A DNA stretch of 64,000 nt from Sclerodactyla briareus (lineage: Eukaryota; Echinodermata; Holothuroidea; Dendrochirotida; Sclerodactylidae). The stretch covers positions 186,001-250,000 of the forward strand of contig JAODTK010004154.1 of assembly GCA_026419785.1 (NCBI GenBank). The letters are read 5' to 3'. The translations under genes were made by a program, and so were the position numbers. Under the pieces are notes generated by a model that was not told where the DNA came from, ran no database searches, and saw nothing but the letters and a program-made list of their open reading frames with translations. Below, one piece after another: positions 36,261 to 47,800 of the stretch. Every line of letters starts with the position of its first letter. Position 1 is the stretch's first letter.

Positions 36261-36275
36261 TCCAATTGTGGTTAG

Positions 36276-36840
36276 CTACCCTCGACAGGCAGGGGGATAA
36301 TAGTTGTGGGCCCACTTGACTACAACAATGTTGACGGCAGGCCAGTGGTTCCCATGGCAGCAAAACCGTTGCTGCATGTTATAGATGGAGAAGATCGCCA
36401 CCTTGTAACCTTCAACCTGTCAACACAACATGACAAGACATCGGCCATAACGCATGAGCTAAGCCTGACAACACCAAACAGGACGGAGTTAATTGACGCA
36501 GCCGGGATCAAGATTGGTGGTCCACTGATCACATCTACCTGGGACAAGGGCCGATTAGGATGCCTGAAGGATGTATCCTTGTCATCAGCAAATCAGGCGA
36601 AGGAGCATTGGAAGGTAATCATTAGTGATGGAGTGGTCCTCAGTAAATGAGATGAAGTGAGCCAGGAACGAACAATGAAGTCATGGAGATGGAGCAAGTT
36701 AGGCCCTACCAGACCAAAGTAACATTTGACGGACGTGAACGAATACCGGGTCAGGTGCTCAAGTCAAAGAAAGTAATTCCACATCTCATCTTCTTGTGCC
36801 ACAGTCAGTTATGCCTTGGGAGGACAAGACAGAAACAGTT
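36276..36840 (+). pseudogene. Decayed ORF of unknown family
   Basis: Two adjoining frames both look like real protein. The first (36,276-36,647) contains 'GPLDYNNVDGRPVVPMAAKP', 'LLHVIDGEDRHLVTFNLS' and 'ELIDAAGIKIGGPLITSTWD' and ends at TGA (36,648-36,650). The second (about 36,656-36,860) reads 'NNEVMEMEQVRPYQTKVTF' and 'DGRERIPGQVLKSKKVIPH'. The charge balance and lack of repeats are unlike the shadow ORFs elsewhere. I do not recognise the family; a TE-encoded protein or a processed gene copy is likely. It is on the plus strand, opposite to the host gene, and broken by one stop or frame change. It has no clear promoter or poly-A signal. Confidence 0.4.
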
Positions 36841-37034
36841 TTCATTCTGTCTTTGTTGAGAGGTGGGAAATATGAGTGGGTGCTTCATTTTGTACATTTC
36901 CACAAGCTTAATAATGATTGCCTGCTTAGAATGGTGAGTCTATGGGGCGGCTGATGCTGTGCAAACGGATACATTCCCGATGTAACATATCATAGGCCGC
37001 AAAGAAAGGGTGGTTAATGCCTGCTTAATAGAGA

Positions 37035-37195
37035 TGTCATGATTTAGAATATGGTTTGGAATATGGTTCAGAATTTGATTCAGTAACATTTTAGTAATAA
37101 TTTAGAATGTTTTAAAATATGGTTTAGAATGTGGTTTAGTAATTGTTTAAAATGCATTTCAGTAATGCTTTATAATATGGTTCAGTGGAGGATTA
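37035..37195. repeat. Degenerate short tandem repeat ('TTTAGAATATGGTT'-type)
   Basis: About ten loose copies of a 14-16-base AT-rich unit, alternating 'TTTAGAAT', 'ATGGTT' and 'CAGTAAT'. No coding content. Confidence 0.7.
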
Positions 37196-37199
37196 GTTA

Positions 37200-38295
37200 G
37201 AATTGATCTAGTTGGAGACACTGGATTGTTCTCCTACTAAAAGTAGTACTAATACCCACTTCCTGGATGGTCGATCAATAACAACATACTACTCGCACCC
37301 TGCTCAATGTTTTTCTCAATTCTAGGCCAACAATGACAATCCTTGATCATTATGGCTGAAACACCCAACAACAGCTATGGAGGACCTCATTTACAATTTT
37401 GATTTTTTTAAATCCCCCCTATTATTTAATAGTGTTGAGCTAGGTAGGGAAATGGTGGAAATAGGAATTCACCTCAAGTATTGAAACTTTCGGTAATTAT
37501 TCTGGCTGCTACTCCATTATGCGAATAGCTGCGGTGCAGTCCTTTCTATAACCTGTGAAATTTCGTCTGACCACATGTTATCTATACAGGGTTCAGGTAT
37601 TAGACTGACCTGCATGTCAGCATAACTGCATCTGCAACAGTGTATTCTATTCATTCATGAATAAAGGTAAACTACTAAAATACAAAGAGCTACCATATCA
37701 CACCAGTGGAAAATGAAAGAGCCAAACAACAGGTCACGACCAGAACCTCAACACTCAACAGAACTGTAGTGTTTATTACGACATGATTACACTTAAAAGT
37801 GCACAGCTCATACCACCCGCGACAAATGTGCTGGCCAACAGCTGCAGGCTACAAGGACACAACGCTGTGTGTATGGTTCATCTGGCCAGGTATGTATGCA
37901 GTAACATCAAACGACTGTTGAGGCTCTGTGGAGGTGAAGAATCGTTTGAAATTGTCCACAATCTCAGACAAATAAATCAATGAACTGAAAAAAAGAAACT
38001 GGACAATGTTGAAATACAGAGTACAAAGAAATACAAAATACAACAATTAAAAGTTGAATACAAAGTACCAAACGTCAATAGTCATATTTATATGACCATT
38101 GTCCTATAGGTCCTTGATCCTTAGTCCTTACCCAATCCTCTTGGGCTGTAGGTCAGGTGATCCAATCATGTGATTGGTTCACCCAACATTTGTAATCATT
38201 TTTCTACATCTCTGTCCCCCCCCGCCCCTCCCCCATCCTCACCTACTGTATTCCCAGCTTCTTCCATTGATGTTTAGGTTGTGACGTATGCTTAC
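37200..38295. other. Intron, no gene seen
   Basis: Unique sequence; a C-rich pyrimidine stretch at 38,210-38,235. It includes the first 1.1 kb of intron after the 38.5-kb exon (in the transcribed direction). Confidence 0.4.
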
Positions 38296-38720
38296 CTCGT
38301 CCAGGTGGGGCCCCTGCTGTAACACCTCTCCCTCTCACGTTTCCTCTCAAGGGGTGCGGCTGTGGGCGTGGCAGCTTTCTCCGCCTCTGACTGTTTCAAC
38401 ACCTTCACCCTCTCCTGGGGGTCCGGGTTGCGCCTCTTCTCCCCAACCTCTGGGGGTGGTGGCTGGGGCTTTGTCGGTGGCTTTGGGACAAACTGGGACG
38501 AGGGTCTGGCACTGCGGTGGGGCACTCCTCCCGTGCTGATGTACGTTCAGTGGTGGCAGAGGTCACTGTGACGGAGGGAGTTGATGTAATGACGGTGGTC
38601 GTGGTGGTGGTAGGTGCGGTGGCAAGAGATGTTGACCCTTGGCTGGATGGCAGCGAGTCAGGGCTGGACCACCGCCGTTGGTCTGGGTAGACTTGGCTAT
38701 GACATTGGACAGCAAATCAC
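38296..38720 (-). CDS. AUTS2: AUTS2-family exon, Ser/Thr/Pro-rich then Lys/Arg-rich
   Basis: Acceptor ATTTCTGTAG|GTGATT at 38,721 and a strong donor GACGAG|GTAAGC at 38,295 bound 425 nt. Three frames are used in turn: 'RDLLSNVIAKSTQTNG', then 'RWSSPDSLPSSQGSTSLATA' with a poly-Thr run, then 'SARPSSQFVPKPPTKPQPPP' and 'QERVKVLKQSEAEKAATPT', ending 'ERKRERERCYSRGPTWT'. The first frame takes over one base from the 58-nt exon (C+GT=Arg). The last frame ends in phase 2, which fits the acceptor at 32,051. Two single-base deletions, near 38,675 and 38,530, would explain both frame changes. The content (a basic, low-complexity N-terminal half) suits AUTS2 but has no block diagnostic on its own. An alternative acceptor CATAG|CC at 38,697 is possible. 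Confidence 0.6.
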
Positions 38721-38845
38721 CTACAGAAATATGAACAAATACTCCATGAATAGGCAATCTTGGTTTTGGTTAAAATCAAGATTGTAACCAATTTTGCTGA
38801 CCCATGCAAAACCTTTTGAAGGTAGTATCTCAATGTTTAAAGTTG

Positions 38846-39116
38846 TGAATGGTAGGACGCCCATGGGATGTCTTGTGAATGGTCGGACGCCCATGGGATG
38901 TCTTGTGAATGGTCGGACGCCCTGGGATGTCTTGTGAATGGTCGGACGCCCATGGGATGTCTTGTGAATGGTCGGACGCCCATGGGATGTCTTGTGAATG
39001 GTCAGACGCCCATGGGATGTCTTGTGATGGTCGGACGCCCATGGGATGTCTTGTGAATGGTCAGACGCCCATGGGATGTCTTGTGATGGTCGGACGCCCA
39101 TGGGATGTCTTGTTGG
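38846..39116. repeat. Minisatellite, 30-bp unit, 9 copies
   Basis: Nine head-to-tail copies of a unit with 'GTCGGACGCCCATGGGATGT' plus 'CTTGTGAATG', very homogeneous apart from one- to three-base deletions. It lies about 125 bp upstream of the acceptor of the 38.5-kb exon. Frames on both strands read as perfect repeats only because 30 is a multiple of 3. Confidence 0.95.
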
Positions 39117-40640
39117 GATCATCTTTGATCACAGATTTGCATCTTATTGCAAGCCCTTACAAGAATGGGTGGCAATACAGGGACTACTGCTCACAAATTA
39201 TTACTGTACTTTGTAGTAAGTGAATTGAGTTGTTACATCGATTTCTTTTCGTAAGGGCAGGGCATCATGACTCAAACTGAATTAAAATCAAACAAATCTG
39301 AATTGAAATGTAAACTTCCAAATGAAACCTTTACTTTCATAAAGATTAAAAGTGCATTTGTGCCTTTTTTCCTATTTCGAAGGGTAGCCGCTCTTATATC
39401 AGAGAGTTTTGTGCCGCTTCCTTATCACTCTACGTGCATCACAGTCCATGGACGATTATTTCCTGGTACGTCATTTCATTCGTAGTTATCTGGAGACCTT
39501 AACAAATTCTACTCCTGATAAAGCAACAACACAGCCACACTGTTGCTAGTTAGTGCTACATGTGATGGGGGCTCATGTTTCGCTGCATCGCTGCAGCATG
39601 CTAATCTGAAATAAACAAAGGCAAACCAGTGGCGCTATTGTCTTCCAAGCAGGTCTAATGGGGAGTTAATGCCGTCCATTAACGGCGATGACAAAGCAGT
39701 ACTAGTCTTAAGTTTGCCAGCTATGGGTTGCGTTTACGCTTCGTCTCCTGCCCCAGGCAACCCTGCTAGGGAGATCGCCTGCAGCCAGTGTTTTGATCCA
39801 ACTGCCTGCCAGGAAATCTATTATTCAATTCCAGCCTTCCAATGAATCAATAAAATCAATCACAACCAGTGATGCCGTTTCCCCCTCAGAACGGTTCACT
39901 GATTCGGTTTATGAGAGGAAATTTGAGAGGAACGAGTGATTACACAGGTTGAGCTGAGTTCCTGATTGGGGGTGTGTTTTTTTGTTGGTTGAAATTCACT
40001 GTCTCATGTCCCTGCAGCAATGTACATGAACTACTCGCTCGGAATGGCCCTCATCTCCACAGATATCATTTTCTGAGCGAATGAACACAGACTGAATCTG
40101 TGAAGGCCATAGAGTGCATGCAGTCAGCTGAATATTCCATGGAATGTCACGCCTGGAATCATCCCCCCGGAGAGGGAGTACAACTGGTACAAGGGGGGGG
40201 GGGGGGGGGTAACGATAAGTATCCATGTGTCTTCCAACTGAATGAGCAATTGATCCTGTCACTCCATTTGCAGTATTAGTAGTATGGGAAAACCTGGGGT
40301 TTCAATAAACAGAAGCTTGGTGTGTGCAAGTTCACTACTAGGCGAGCAGGGTAATGGGGGGAGACTTCTTCAGAGCCGTTAACGTTGTACAACGTTTTAA
40401 ACTGTTGCCACTCTTTGAGAACATGACCATTTCATCCATCATATATTTCAGTATGTCATTATTAATACTAAAGTATGGGGGGCATCTGTAAGGTCTAGAT
40501 TATGCATCCATCATAACCTGACTGTTTTGATTGGCACAGGTCGAGAATGTTTTTTTTCCTTTCCTGTAACTGTATGGGTGTAGCAGTAGCACATTGTAAA
40601 AGCGACCCCATTAGCTAAATATAGGGGCTCTGAAAAACAA
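39117..40640. other. Intron with a possible regulatory block at 39,540-39,860
   Basis: The block contains 'CTGAAATAAACAAAGGCAAA' (Fox/Sox-type), 'GGGGAGTTAATGCCGTCC', 'CATTAACGGCGATGAC' and 'CAATAAAATCAATCAC' (Hox/TALE-type), with no repeats. The rest holds a 17-base G run (40,193-40,209) and no recognised gene. Confidence 0.3.
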
Positions 40641-40654
40641 CATTGAGAAGAATC

Positions 40655-41832
40655 TTGAGCAAAAAGATCCTGTCATTCCTCTGGCCAAGACTAGATCCCT
40701 GTCATTCCTCTGCCAAGACTAGATCCCTGTCCATTCCTCCGCCAAGACTAGATCCCGTCATTCCTCTGCCAAGGACTAGATCCCTGTCATTCCACTGCCA
40801 AGATAGATCCCTGTCATTCCTCCGCCAAGACTAGATCCCTGTCATTCCTCTGCCAAGGACTAGATCCCTGTCATTCCTATGCCAAGACTAGATCCCTTTC
40901 ATTCCTCTGCAAGACTAGATCCCTGTCATTCCTCTGCCAAGACTAGATCCCTGTCATTCCTCTGCCAGACTAGATCCCTGTCATTCCTCTGCCAAGACTA
41001 GATCACTGTCATTCCTCTGCCACGACTAGATCCCTGTCATTCTCTGCCAAGACTAATCCCTGTCATTCCTCTGCCAAGACTAGATCCCTGTCATTCCACT
41101 GCCAAGATAGATCCCTGTCATTCCTCTGCCAAGACTAGATCCCTGTCATTCCTCCGCCAAGGACTAGATCCCTGTAATTCCTCTGCCAAGACTAGATCCT
41201 GTCATTCCTCCGCCAAGACTAGATCCCTGTCATTCCTCTGCCAAGACTAGATCCCTGTCATTCTCTGCCAAGACTAGATCCCTGTCATCCTCCGCCAAGA
41301 CTAGATCCCTGTCAGTCCTCCGCCAAGACTAGATCCTGTCATTCCTCCGCCAAGACTAGATCCCGGTCATTCCTCTGCAAGACTAGATCCTGTCATTCCT
41401 CTGCCAAGATAGATCCCTGTCATTCTCCGCCAAGACTAGATCCCGTCATTCCTCCGCCAAGACTAGATCCCGTCATTCCTCCGCCAAGACTAGATCCCTG
41501 TCATTCCTATGCCAAGACTAGATCCCTGTCATTCCTCTGCCAAGACTAGATCCCTGTCATTCCTCTGCCACGACTAGATCCCTGTCATTCCTATGCCAAG
41601 ACTAGATCCCTGTCATTCCTCCGCCAAGACTAGATCCCGGTCATTCCTCCGCCAAGACTAGATCCCTGTCATTCTCTGCCAAGACTAGATCCCTGTTCAT
41701 TCCTCTGCCAAGATAGATCCCTGTCATTCCTCTGCAAGACTAGATCCCTGTCATTCCTCGCCAAGACTAGATCCCTGTCAGTCCTCCGCCAAGGACTAGA
41801 TCCCTGTTCATTCCTCTGCCTCTACTAGCTAC
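40655..41832. repeat. Minisatellite, 28-bp unit, about 42 copies
   Basis: Unit 'GACTAGATCCCTGTCATTCC' plus 'TCTGCCAA', repeated head to tail for about 1.2 kb. Variants fall into a few classes (TCTGCC / TCCGCC / TATGCC / CCACTGCC, and ACGACT for AAGACT) that recur in runs, plus many single-base deletions. No coding role. Confidence 0.97.
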
Positions 41833-42965
41833 AAGGGTATCAGCAGAGAGAGGTAGATGGCTGTCCTGTGCATGTCAAAACACCCATTATAAAGCATGAT
41901 CCCCCAACATCCTTTGGTGGGCTCCCCACTTCCACATGTTGCCCTGGTTTCCTAATTTTATAAGTTTTAATATCCCAAAGGACAAACTTGTTATTCCAAC
42001 CTGAATTCTTCAGCTACCTGAAAGAGTTGCATGCATACTTTTGAAGAAGTTCTCCTAATAGGCCCAAATTGAGTTACATGCTCATTATAACGAGCAATCA
42101 CTTTTTATTGTTTTTCACAAATTACTGAAGAGCTAGTTGGTTCCCAAACCATATTGACATTCATTTTCCTTGCTGGCGTGGTTGATGTTTCCAGAGTGGT
42201 AATCAAGTTGATTCCTGTCGTCGAGGAAGATCGCAGATCATCCCTAGTAAAGTGCAACTGTTCAATAACTCCCCACTGAGCCCCCACAGCGAGCGATATG
42301 GGGGCCATGCCGAGCGCCTAACGAGCCCCGACCGAGCATCAAATGGGCTAATTGGCTCCGTGCTGCAACCTTAAGCAAGCCCACGGCGTGCGCTGCACCT
42401 GTGCGGTAGCCTGAGGGTGTTGATGCGCCCAGGGCATCATGCTTGTTGACATTGTACGCGCGGGACCGAGCCCCATTTGGCAGAGCGGCATTGTGGGGGT
42501 AATTGGGGGTATGTCCCGGGATCAATGTTGTCGTGAATGTTTTGATATCCTCTGCGGTGGGGATCGCAACCCCTATTGAGCACTGATTAGTGGACAGAGG
42601 CCCCAAACCCATACATCATTATACAGTGCACTTTGGAGCTCCGCAGCCACTAATGAGTGTTAGGAGGTGGGAGCAGTGGGCATTATGGGTGATTCATAGC
42701 TGTATGTTATCATCAATGTTGCATGGTGGGGCACCCAAGGTAGGTCTCATTGAAGGACATCAGAGTTTCTTTAATATTGTCAATTTGTGAGAACGACGGG
42801 GTACTGAACATAGGCATAATTTTGCTGGTTAGCGTTATTGCGCCTCAGAATTTGCTATATAATGAATAGTGAGGTACATTGGTAATGTTATATAGGGACA
42901 CTGGTGAGGGTCATATCCCCTCAGAGGAAATCTTGTTGTCTTGGGTACAATCTTGATTTGATTTT
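41833..42965. other. Intron with a possible regulatory block at 42,240-42,660
   Basis: The block is GC-rich and high-complexity ('CATCAAATGGGCTAATTGGC', 'GCGCTGCACCTGTGCGG' E-box, 'GGGGGTAATTGGGGGTATG', 'GACATTGTACGCGCGGG'). The minus strand is open for 116 codons across part of it, but the translation fits no family I know and no good splice sites flank it. It is more likely regulatory than coding. Confidence 0.3.
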
Positions 42966-42969
42966 TTTG

Positions 42970-43330
42970 TTTCTACGGGTTCAGGAAGCCAAGTGAGGCT
43001 CATCAAGGGACACTGGCTGTTTGATTAGGATTAGCACTGCGATAACTCCGCGCTTTTCAACTCGACTAGTGCCCAGCCGATGTCGAGGCAGGATTGTAAC
43101 CATCCTCAACCCGCGCGCAGGACTGCCATTTTACGTCACCTCCGAAGGACGATCGGATAACTCCAGGCTCAGACGACTTTCTCAGAATCTGGAGGAGCAG
43201 ATGATTCCTGTCCAATGTGACTGCTCATTGCTGACAGACGAGACTTATCGCAAATATGCCAAAATAAACCCCAGAAACCAATGGGACAAAACCCACGCAT
43301 ACCGTGGAAGTATGAAGTGAGTACCAAGAC
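42970..43330 (-). mobile_element. SINE-like dispersed repeat, copy 3
   Basis: Contains 'CAGGAAGCCAAGTGAGGCTC', 'GCGATAACTCCGCGC', 'CGAGGCAGGATTGTAACCAT' and 'GACAGACGAGACTTATCGC'. The last is shared with copy 2 ('GACAGATGAGACTTAT'). The 99-codon ORF is inside the repeat and not supported by the other copies. A tail with 'AGCCACGTAGG' and 'AGCCACCTAGG' phrases continues to about 43,430. Confidence 0.6.
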
Positions 43331-44221
43331 CTCGCCCATCGCAAACTGCAAGTACAGCCACGTAGGTGAGAAAACGACAACTGACTACTGGAATTACAGC
43401 CACCTAGGGAAAATGACCACTGACTACTGGAATTTTAACCCGGAAAATTGCCCCAAGACTGTCGTCAAGCACAAGCACAAGTGGACATCATATCCAACAC
43501 AAGGAGGTCATAATGTTTTCAATGTATTTGGGATCTGAACAAAATTTTGGAAGACGTTGGATTAATTTATTTCAAAGAATCACATACATTACATGCATGT
43601 ACAACATACCAGATGATATACAGTCCTTTTTTTTTTATATGTAGTTTCGGTCATGCCAACCAACACACAGGCCCACTTGCTGTATCTGAAAAAAATAGCG
43701 CTCTGGAAGAAACATAATAAAGAAACCTTTTAGACCATCGTCCAAGATGATTATTTAGTATACATCAAGTATATATTTTCTTCACATCACAAACGGGGCC
43801 TTCCTCACTCTCTCCCTTGTTGAAATAGAAGACTCAACCCTGCACCCCCAAAGGCATTTCACAATCAACAGATATTATTTCCCCTAACCAGGTGACACAG
43901 CCTGGGGGGAGCCACTCAGAGGAAATTGGGAAAGGTCTGAGACAGGTTATAGAAAGGGAGGAGAGGGTGTGGAAGTGAGAGGTCAGAGAGGTCATACCAC
44001 CAGTGAACAGAAGGATGACTAGGTTAAAGCTCTGACCTGGAGGTGGTACAGCAAGGTGCAGTTGTTATAGAGAGAGGAGTGAGGGGGGGGGGGGGGGGAG
44101 CTGGGTGATAACATGGGGGGTGGTAACATGAGTGTCCTGCTTTCTTTAAATTTCCTTGTACGCCCCCTGAATTAGCCTCCACACAATACCAACTCTAAAA
44201 TTGCACAAATCCAGTAAGCGA

Positions 44222-44810
44222 GGTAAGAAAGTAGCCAGAGAGGAAGGGAAGGTGAGAAGATGGTCAGGAGAAGGTAGGGAAGGAAGAATTAGTCAGGGAG
44301 AGGAAGAGAAGGTAAGAAGATGGCCAGGGAAAGGTAGGAGAGGGTAGGAAGATAGCCAGGGAGAAGAAGAAAGGTAAGAAGATGGCCAGGGAAAGGTAAG
44401 GAGATAGTCAGGGAGAGGAAGAGAAGGTAAGAAGATGGCCAGGGAAAGGTAGGAGAGGGTAGGAAGATAGCCAGGGAGAAGAAGAAAGGTAAGAAGATGG
44501 CCAGGGAAAGGTAAGGAGATAGTCAGGGAGAAGAAGAAAGGTAAGAAGATGGCCAGGGAAAGGTAGGAGATAGTCAGGGAGAGGAAGAGAAGGTAAGAAG
44601 ATGGCCAGGGAAAGGTAGGAGAGGGTAGGAAGATAGCCAGGGAGAAGAAGAAAGGTAAGAAGATGGCCAGGGAAAGGTAGGAGAGGGTAGGAAGATAGCC
44701 AGGGAGAGGAAGAGAAGGTAAGAACAATGCCAGGTAGAGGAAGGGGGGGGGGGGGAAAGATGGCCCAGGGGAGGAAGGTAAGAAGATGGCCAGAGAGAGG
44801 GGTAATAGGG
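44222..44810. repeat. Purine-rich composite minisatellite
   Basis: Units 'AAGATGGCCAGGGAAAGGTA', 'GGAGAGGGTAGGAAGATAGC' and 'CAGGGAGAAGAAGAAAGGTA' alternate in a higher-order pattern of about 60 and 120 bp. The long minus-strand ORFs (161 and 183 codons, repeated 'LAIFLP'/'GHLLTF') are frame shadows of the repeat. An 11-base G run sits near 44,743. A separate 16-base G run lies upstream at 44,083-44,098. Confidence 0.93.
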
Positions 44811-47800
44811 AAATCAGAACACCCTGAATTCCATTCATTTGCATGATTTACAGTAGGCCTCACTGAGAAAAAGTTGCATGTGCAAATAGTCATTTAACTA
44901 ACAGAATGTATAATACAATGCTCCTTTCTTATTGAAAATTATTAACTTTCCATGACTTCTGAGAACAACGTGAGTTATTCCATGACTACCAAGGCCTTTG
45001 AAGTAACAGAAGTCACTTCCACAACTAGCCAGGTTCTCCTTGCCATGTAAGAACCCTGTGAATGCTGCCTCTCTCCCATTAATGTCTCTTCCCATAACAC
45101 TGGCACGATCATAAGGAAATAAATATTTGGCTAACTTCAACACTGGCCTCTTTTAACTCAGTTCATTGCTGCTAAGTCAGCAATATTCGTTACGAATATT
45201 ATGAAATGCAGGTGATAACAGCTTTGTTTATATAGTGAACAAATGCATAGTGAACAACGCCCACTGGTATTTTATTATACATAAACGTTAACATTAGGCC
45301 CAACTGTGTGTGTAATGTGCATGTATATATCCTTAACACTAGGCTGAATGTGCTTGCTCCACAACCCAACCCACCCTCCCTCATTATTATAGTTATAATC
45401 TGCAGCTAGTGCCCGGGATGGTATTTAGAAAGAATACGGTACCAGCAAATAGTAGCATTACTGTGTGTGATGGGGCTCTGATCCTGCGGAGAAAGAGGCA
45501 CAATGAGCAGGTACCTGAGCAGGAAGCACAAGGACAAGGCCTAGAGGCAATCACCCATGGGAAATCAGAAGAGAAAGGACAGGTATATAATTAATGAGAG
45601 AACAGTACTCATGGGAGAAGGCCAAAACAAGGAGGATGAGGACAAGGAGGATGAAGATTAAGGGAATGGGCAGGCTGTAGAAGATGAGGCCCAGTTGAAT
45701 GGGATTATAAAGCCACTGCCACACTGTAACAGTAACAATCAAATTTGTTGCTCACACACAAACCCAATATAGCACCGGTCACACACGAACATAGCATGCG
45801 GTCCCGATCCGTGGGCGATAAACTTCACAATAAACTCTGACAATAAAATTGTTGACCCATCAGGAGGATGTTTACAATTGATGTCAGTTTCCAGCTGCTA
45901 TGAGCCGCTGTCTTTGTGGGCTCTCATCGCTTCGCTGTGAACGCTCAGTTATATCCCTATTGTTGTAGTTATCATTATCGTGTGGCTGGGGCTTCATGCT
46001 GAATCTTACATGTACCCTAATGGAAGATGCCCAACATGATCAAGAGACAACAACTTACATGTGAGAATGGAGCATCTATAGGGCTTTGGAAGGTTTGGAA
46101 TTTTTTTTTTTTTTTCCTCTTGAGATTTGAGATTTTTGGTTACTTTGAAGTAATTATTATCAAATACCCCCACATCCCCACCATTTTTCGGTCTAAAATC
46201 CAAATCTGACAATACTATTCATAATACATTCTGGGTTTCCAATTCATGGATATAGCCCTTTTTGGAATTTGTTTGCAGAGCTTAGTGACTGCACTCCAAA
46301 GAAACATAGTACAATAAGCCTTTTCACGGTTGAAGGTGATAATACAATGGCCTCAAAGATCATAGGGGTATAGCTTGACGTTACACAAACAGTGTGCAGA
46401 ACAATCTTTCGAAAGCCCCCTGACAAGAATCAGATCGTCCGAGCACAAACCTCTGCAGATATTCCCCCATGCTTATGACAATAACATAGTAAACATGGGA
46501 TAATTCGGTTCAGTATTGGGATATTGGCGACGGTTAGTAATAGGCCATATTTGAATGATAGACCTTGAGGAGAATCTCATCTACACCCCAAACTGTTTAG
46601 TTGTGAGCATACGCACTTACAAACAGGCTTACACTGAATCCTACCATGAAAGCCCCCCCCCCCCCCCCCCCCCCCTCCCCCCTGGAATGAAGCCAGAATA
46701 TTGTCGTAGGTAACAGGACTGTTCACACTCAAAGTGCCAACCAATGATCTATCTCACTGTCAACATATGCACAGGCACACTGTCCCCTGTCAGGCATTGA
46801 GTGCTCTTGACCCTTGTAATGAGAGCACTCAAGCAGCAGTTAATGGTGAGTTTAATAGCACTTGAAATTTAGTACACCACAGCAAATTAGAGCCTTTAAA
46901 GAGATACTGGTCCACTTGAGCAGGGGGAGTGGAAACCAGCAAACCGCATGGTATCCAGTGTTTGAAATAGTGCCGGACACTTGTGTAGCCATTTGGGGAG
47001 TAATTGTAGAAAACCTGTATGCTGTCTATGATTTTGTGTACAAAACTGCTATGCACTACCTTTCAAGTGTGTAGCAATCTTGCTCATTTGAAGAGCATTT
47101 CGCTATGAGACACCAGCTATTCAAACGCTGTATGGTATCAATCTGAACGTCTGCAGACCATGATGCAAGGTAATGGTGTGGGGGGTGGGGTGGGTGAAAG
47201 AACAGACTGGGTATGCCCATACTACTGGTTGATATACCAAAACAATGGCCATTGAGAGCGAGAATACAGGAAGAATGCTTCAAGGGCATTATATGCATGC
47301 GAGGACAATAGGGCATTGTTCCCTGTTCAATTTTAGGGGGGAGGAAGGGGGGGGTAAAAATAATATCACTGATAAAAATTGTCAATGAGAGCATCCTCAA
47401 AATGTGTTGTGTGGAGGGGAAGGTTGGTGTACAAGGGGCATGTGGTGATGGGGGGGGGGGGGGGGGTGAATGTCAATTAGGCTGCGTTACCCAGATCATT
47501 GAAGAACCCCATTGGCAATTGGTTTGGTACAGCCCAACATTGCTGGGTGCCTCAGCCAAACGTTGCACAGGTTTCTCTGTCTGTGACCACCATACACCAG
47601 ATGTCCATGTTCTCCAGAGGATCACTGTAACTCAATCTAGCTATATAGCCAAAGGTTAACTGCGTGCCACACATGCCATTTAGTTGAGGGGGTTAAACAA
47701 ATTAGCGGGCAGGCTTCAGTGACAATTGGAATTCAGGCAGTTGGTTGAGATGGATCGTTTGACCACTGTCAATAGTGTCACAATGTTTGTGCAGGTGAGC

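Noticed and set aside
38721-39223. Repetitive ORFs on both strands (up to 133 codons)
   Set aside because: A 30-bp minisatellite gives open frames because 30 is divisible by three; no conserved domain or splice support.
40655-41832. CRISPR-like array
   Set aside because: Head-to-tail 28-bp units with no unique spacers in a eukaryotic intron: a minisatellite.
43021-43538. 99- and 85-codon plus-strand ORFs
   Set aside because: Located in a SINE-like repeat whose other copies do not keep the frame.
44293-44893. Two long minus-strand ORFs (161 and 183 codons) with repeated hydrophobic motifs
   Set aside because: They are frame shadows of the purine minisatellite; the repeat extends beyond them and all frames show the same periodic pattern.
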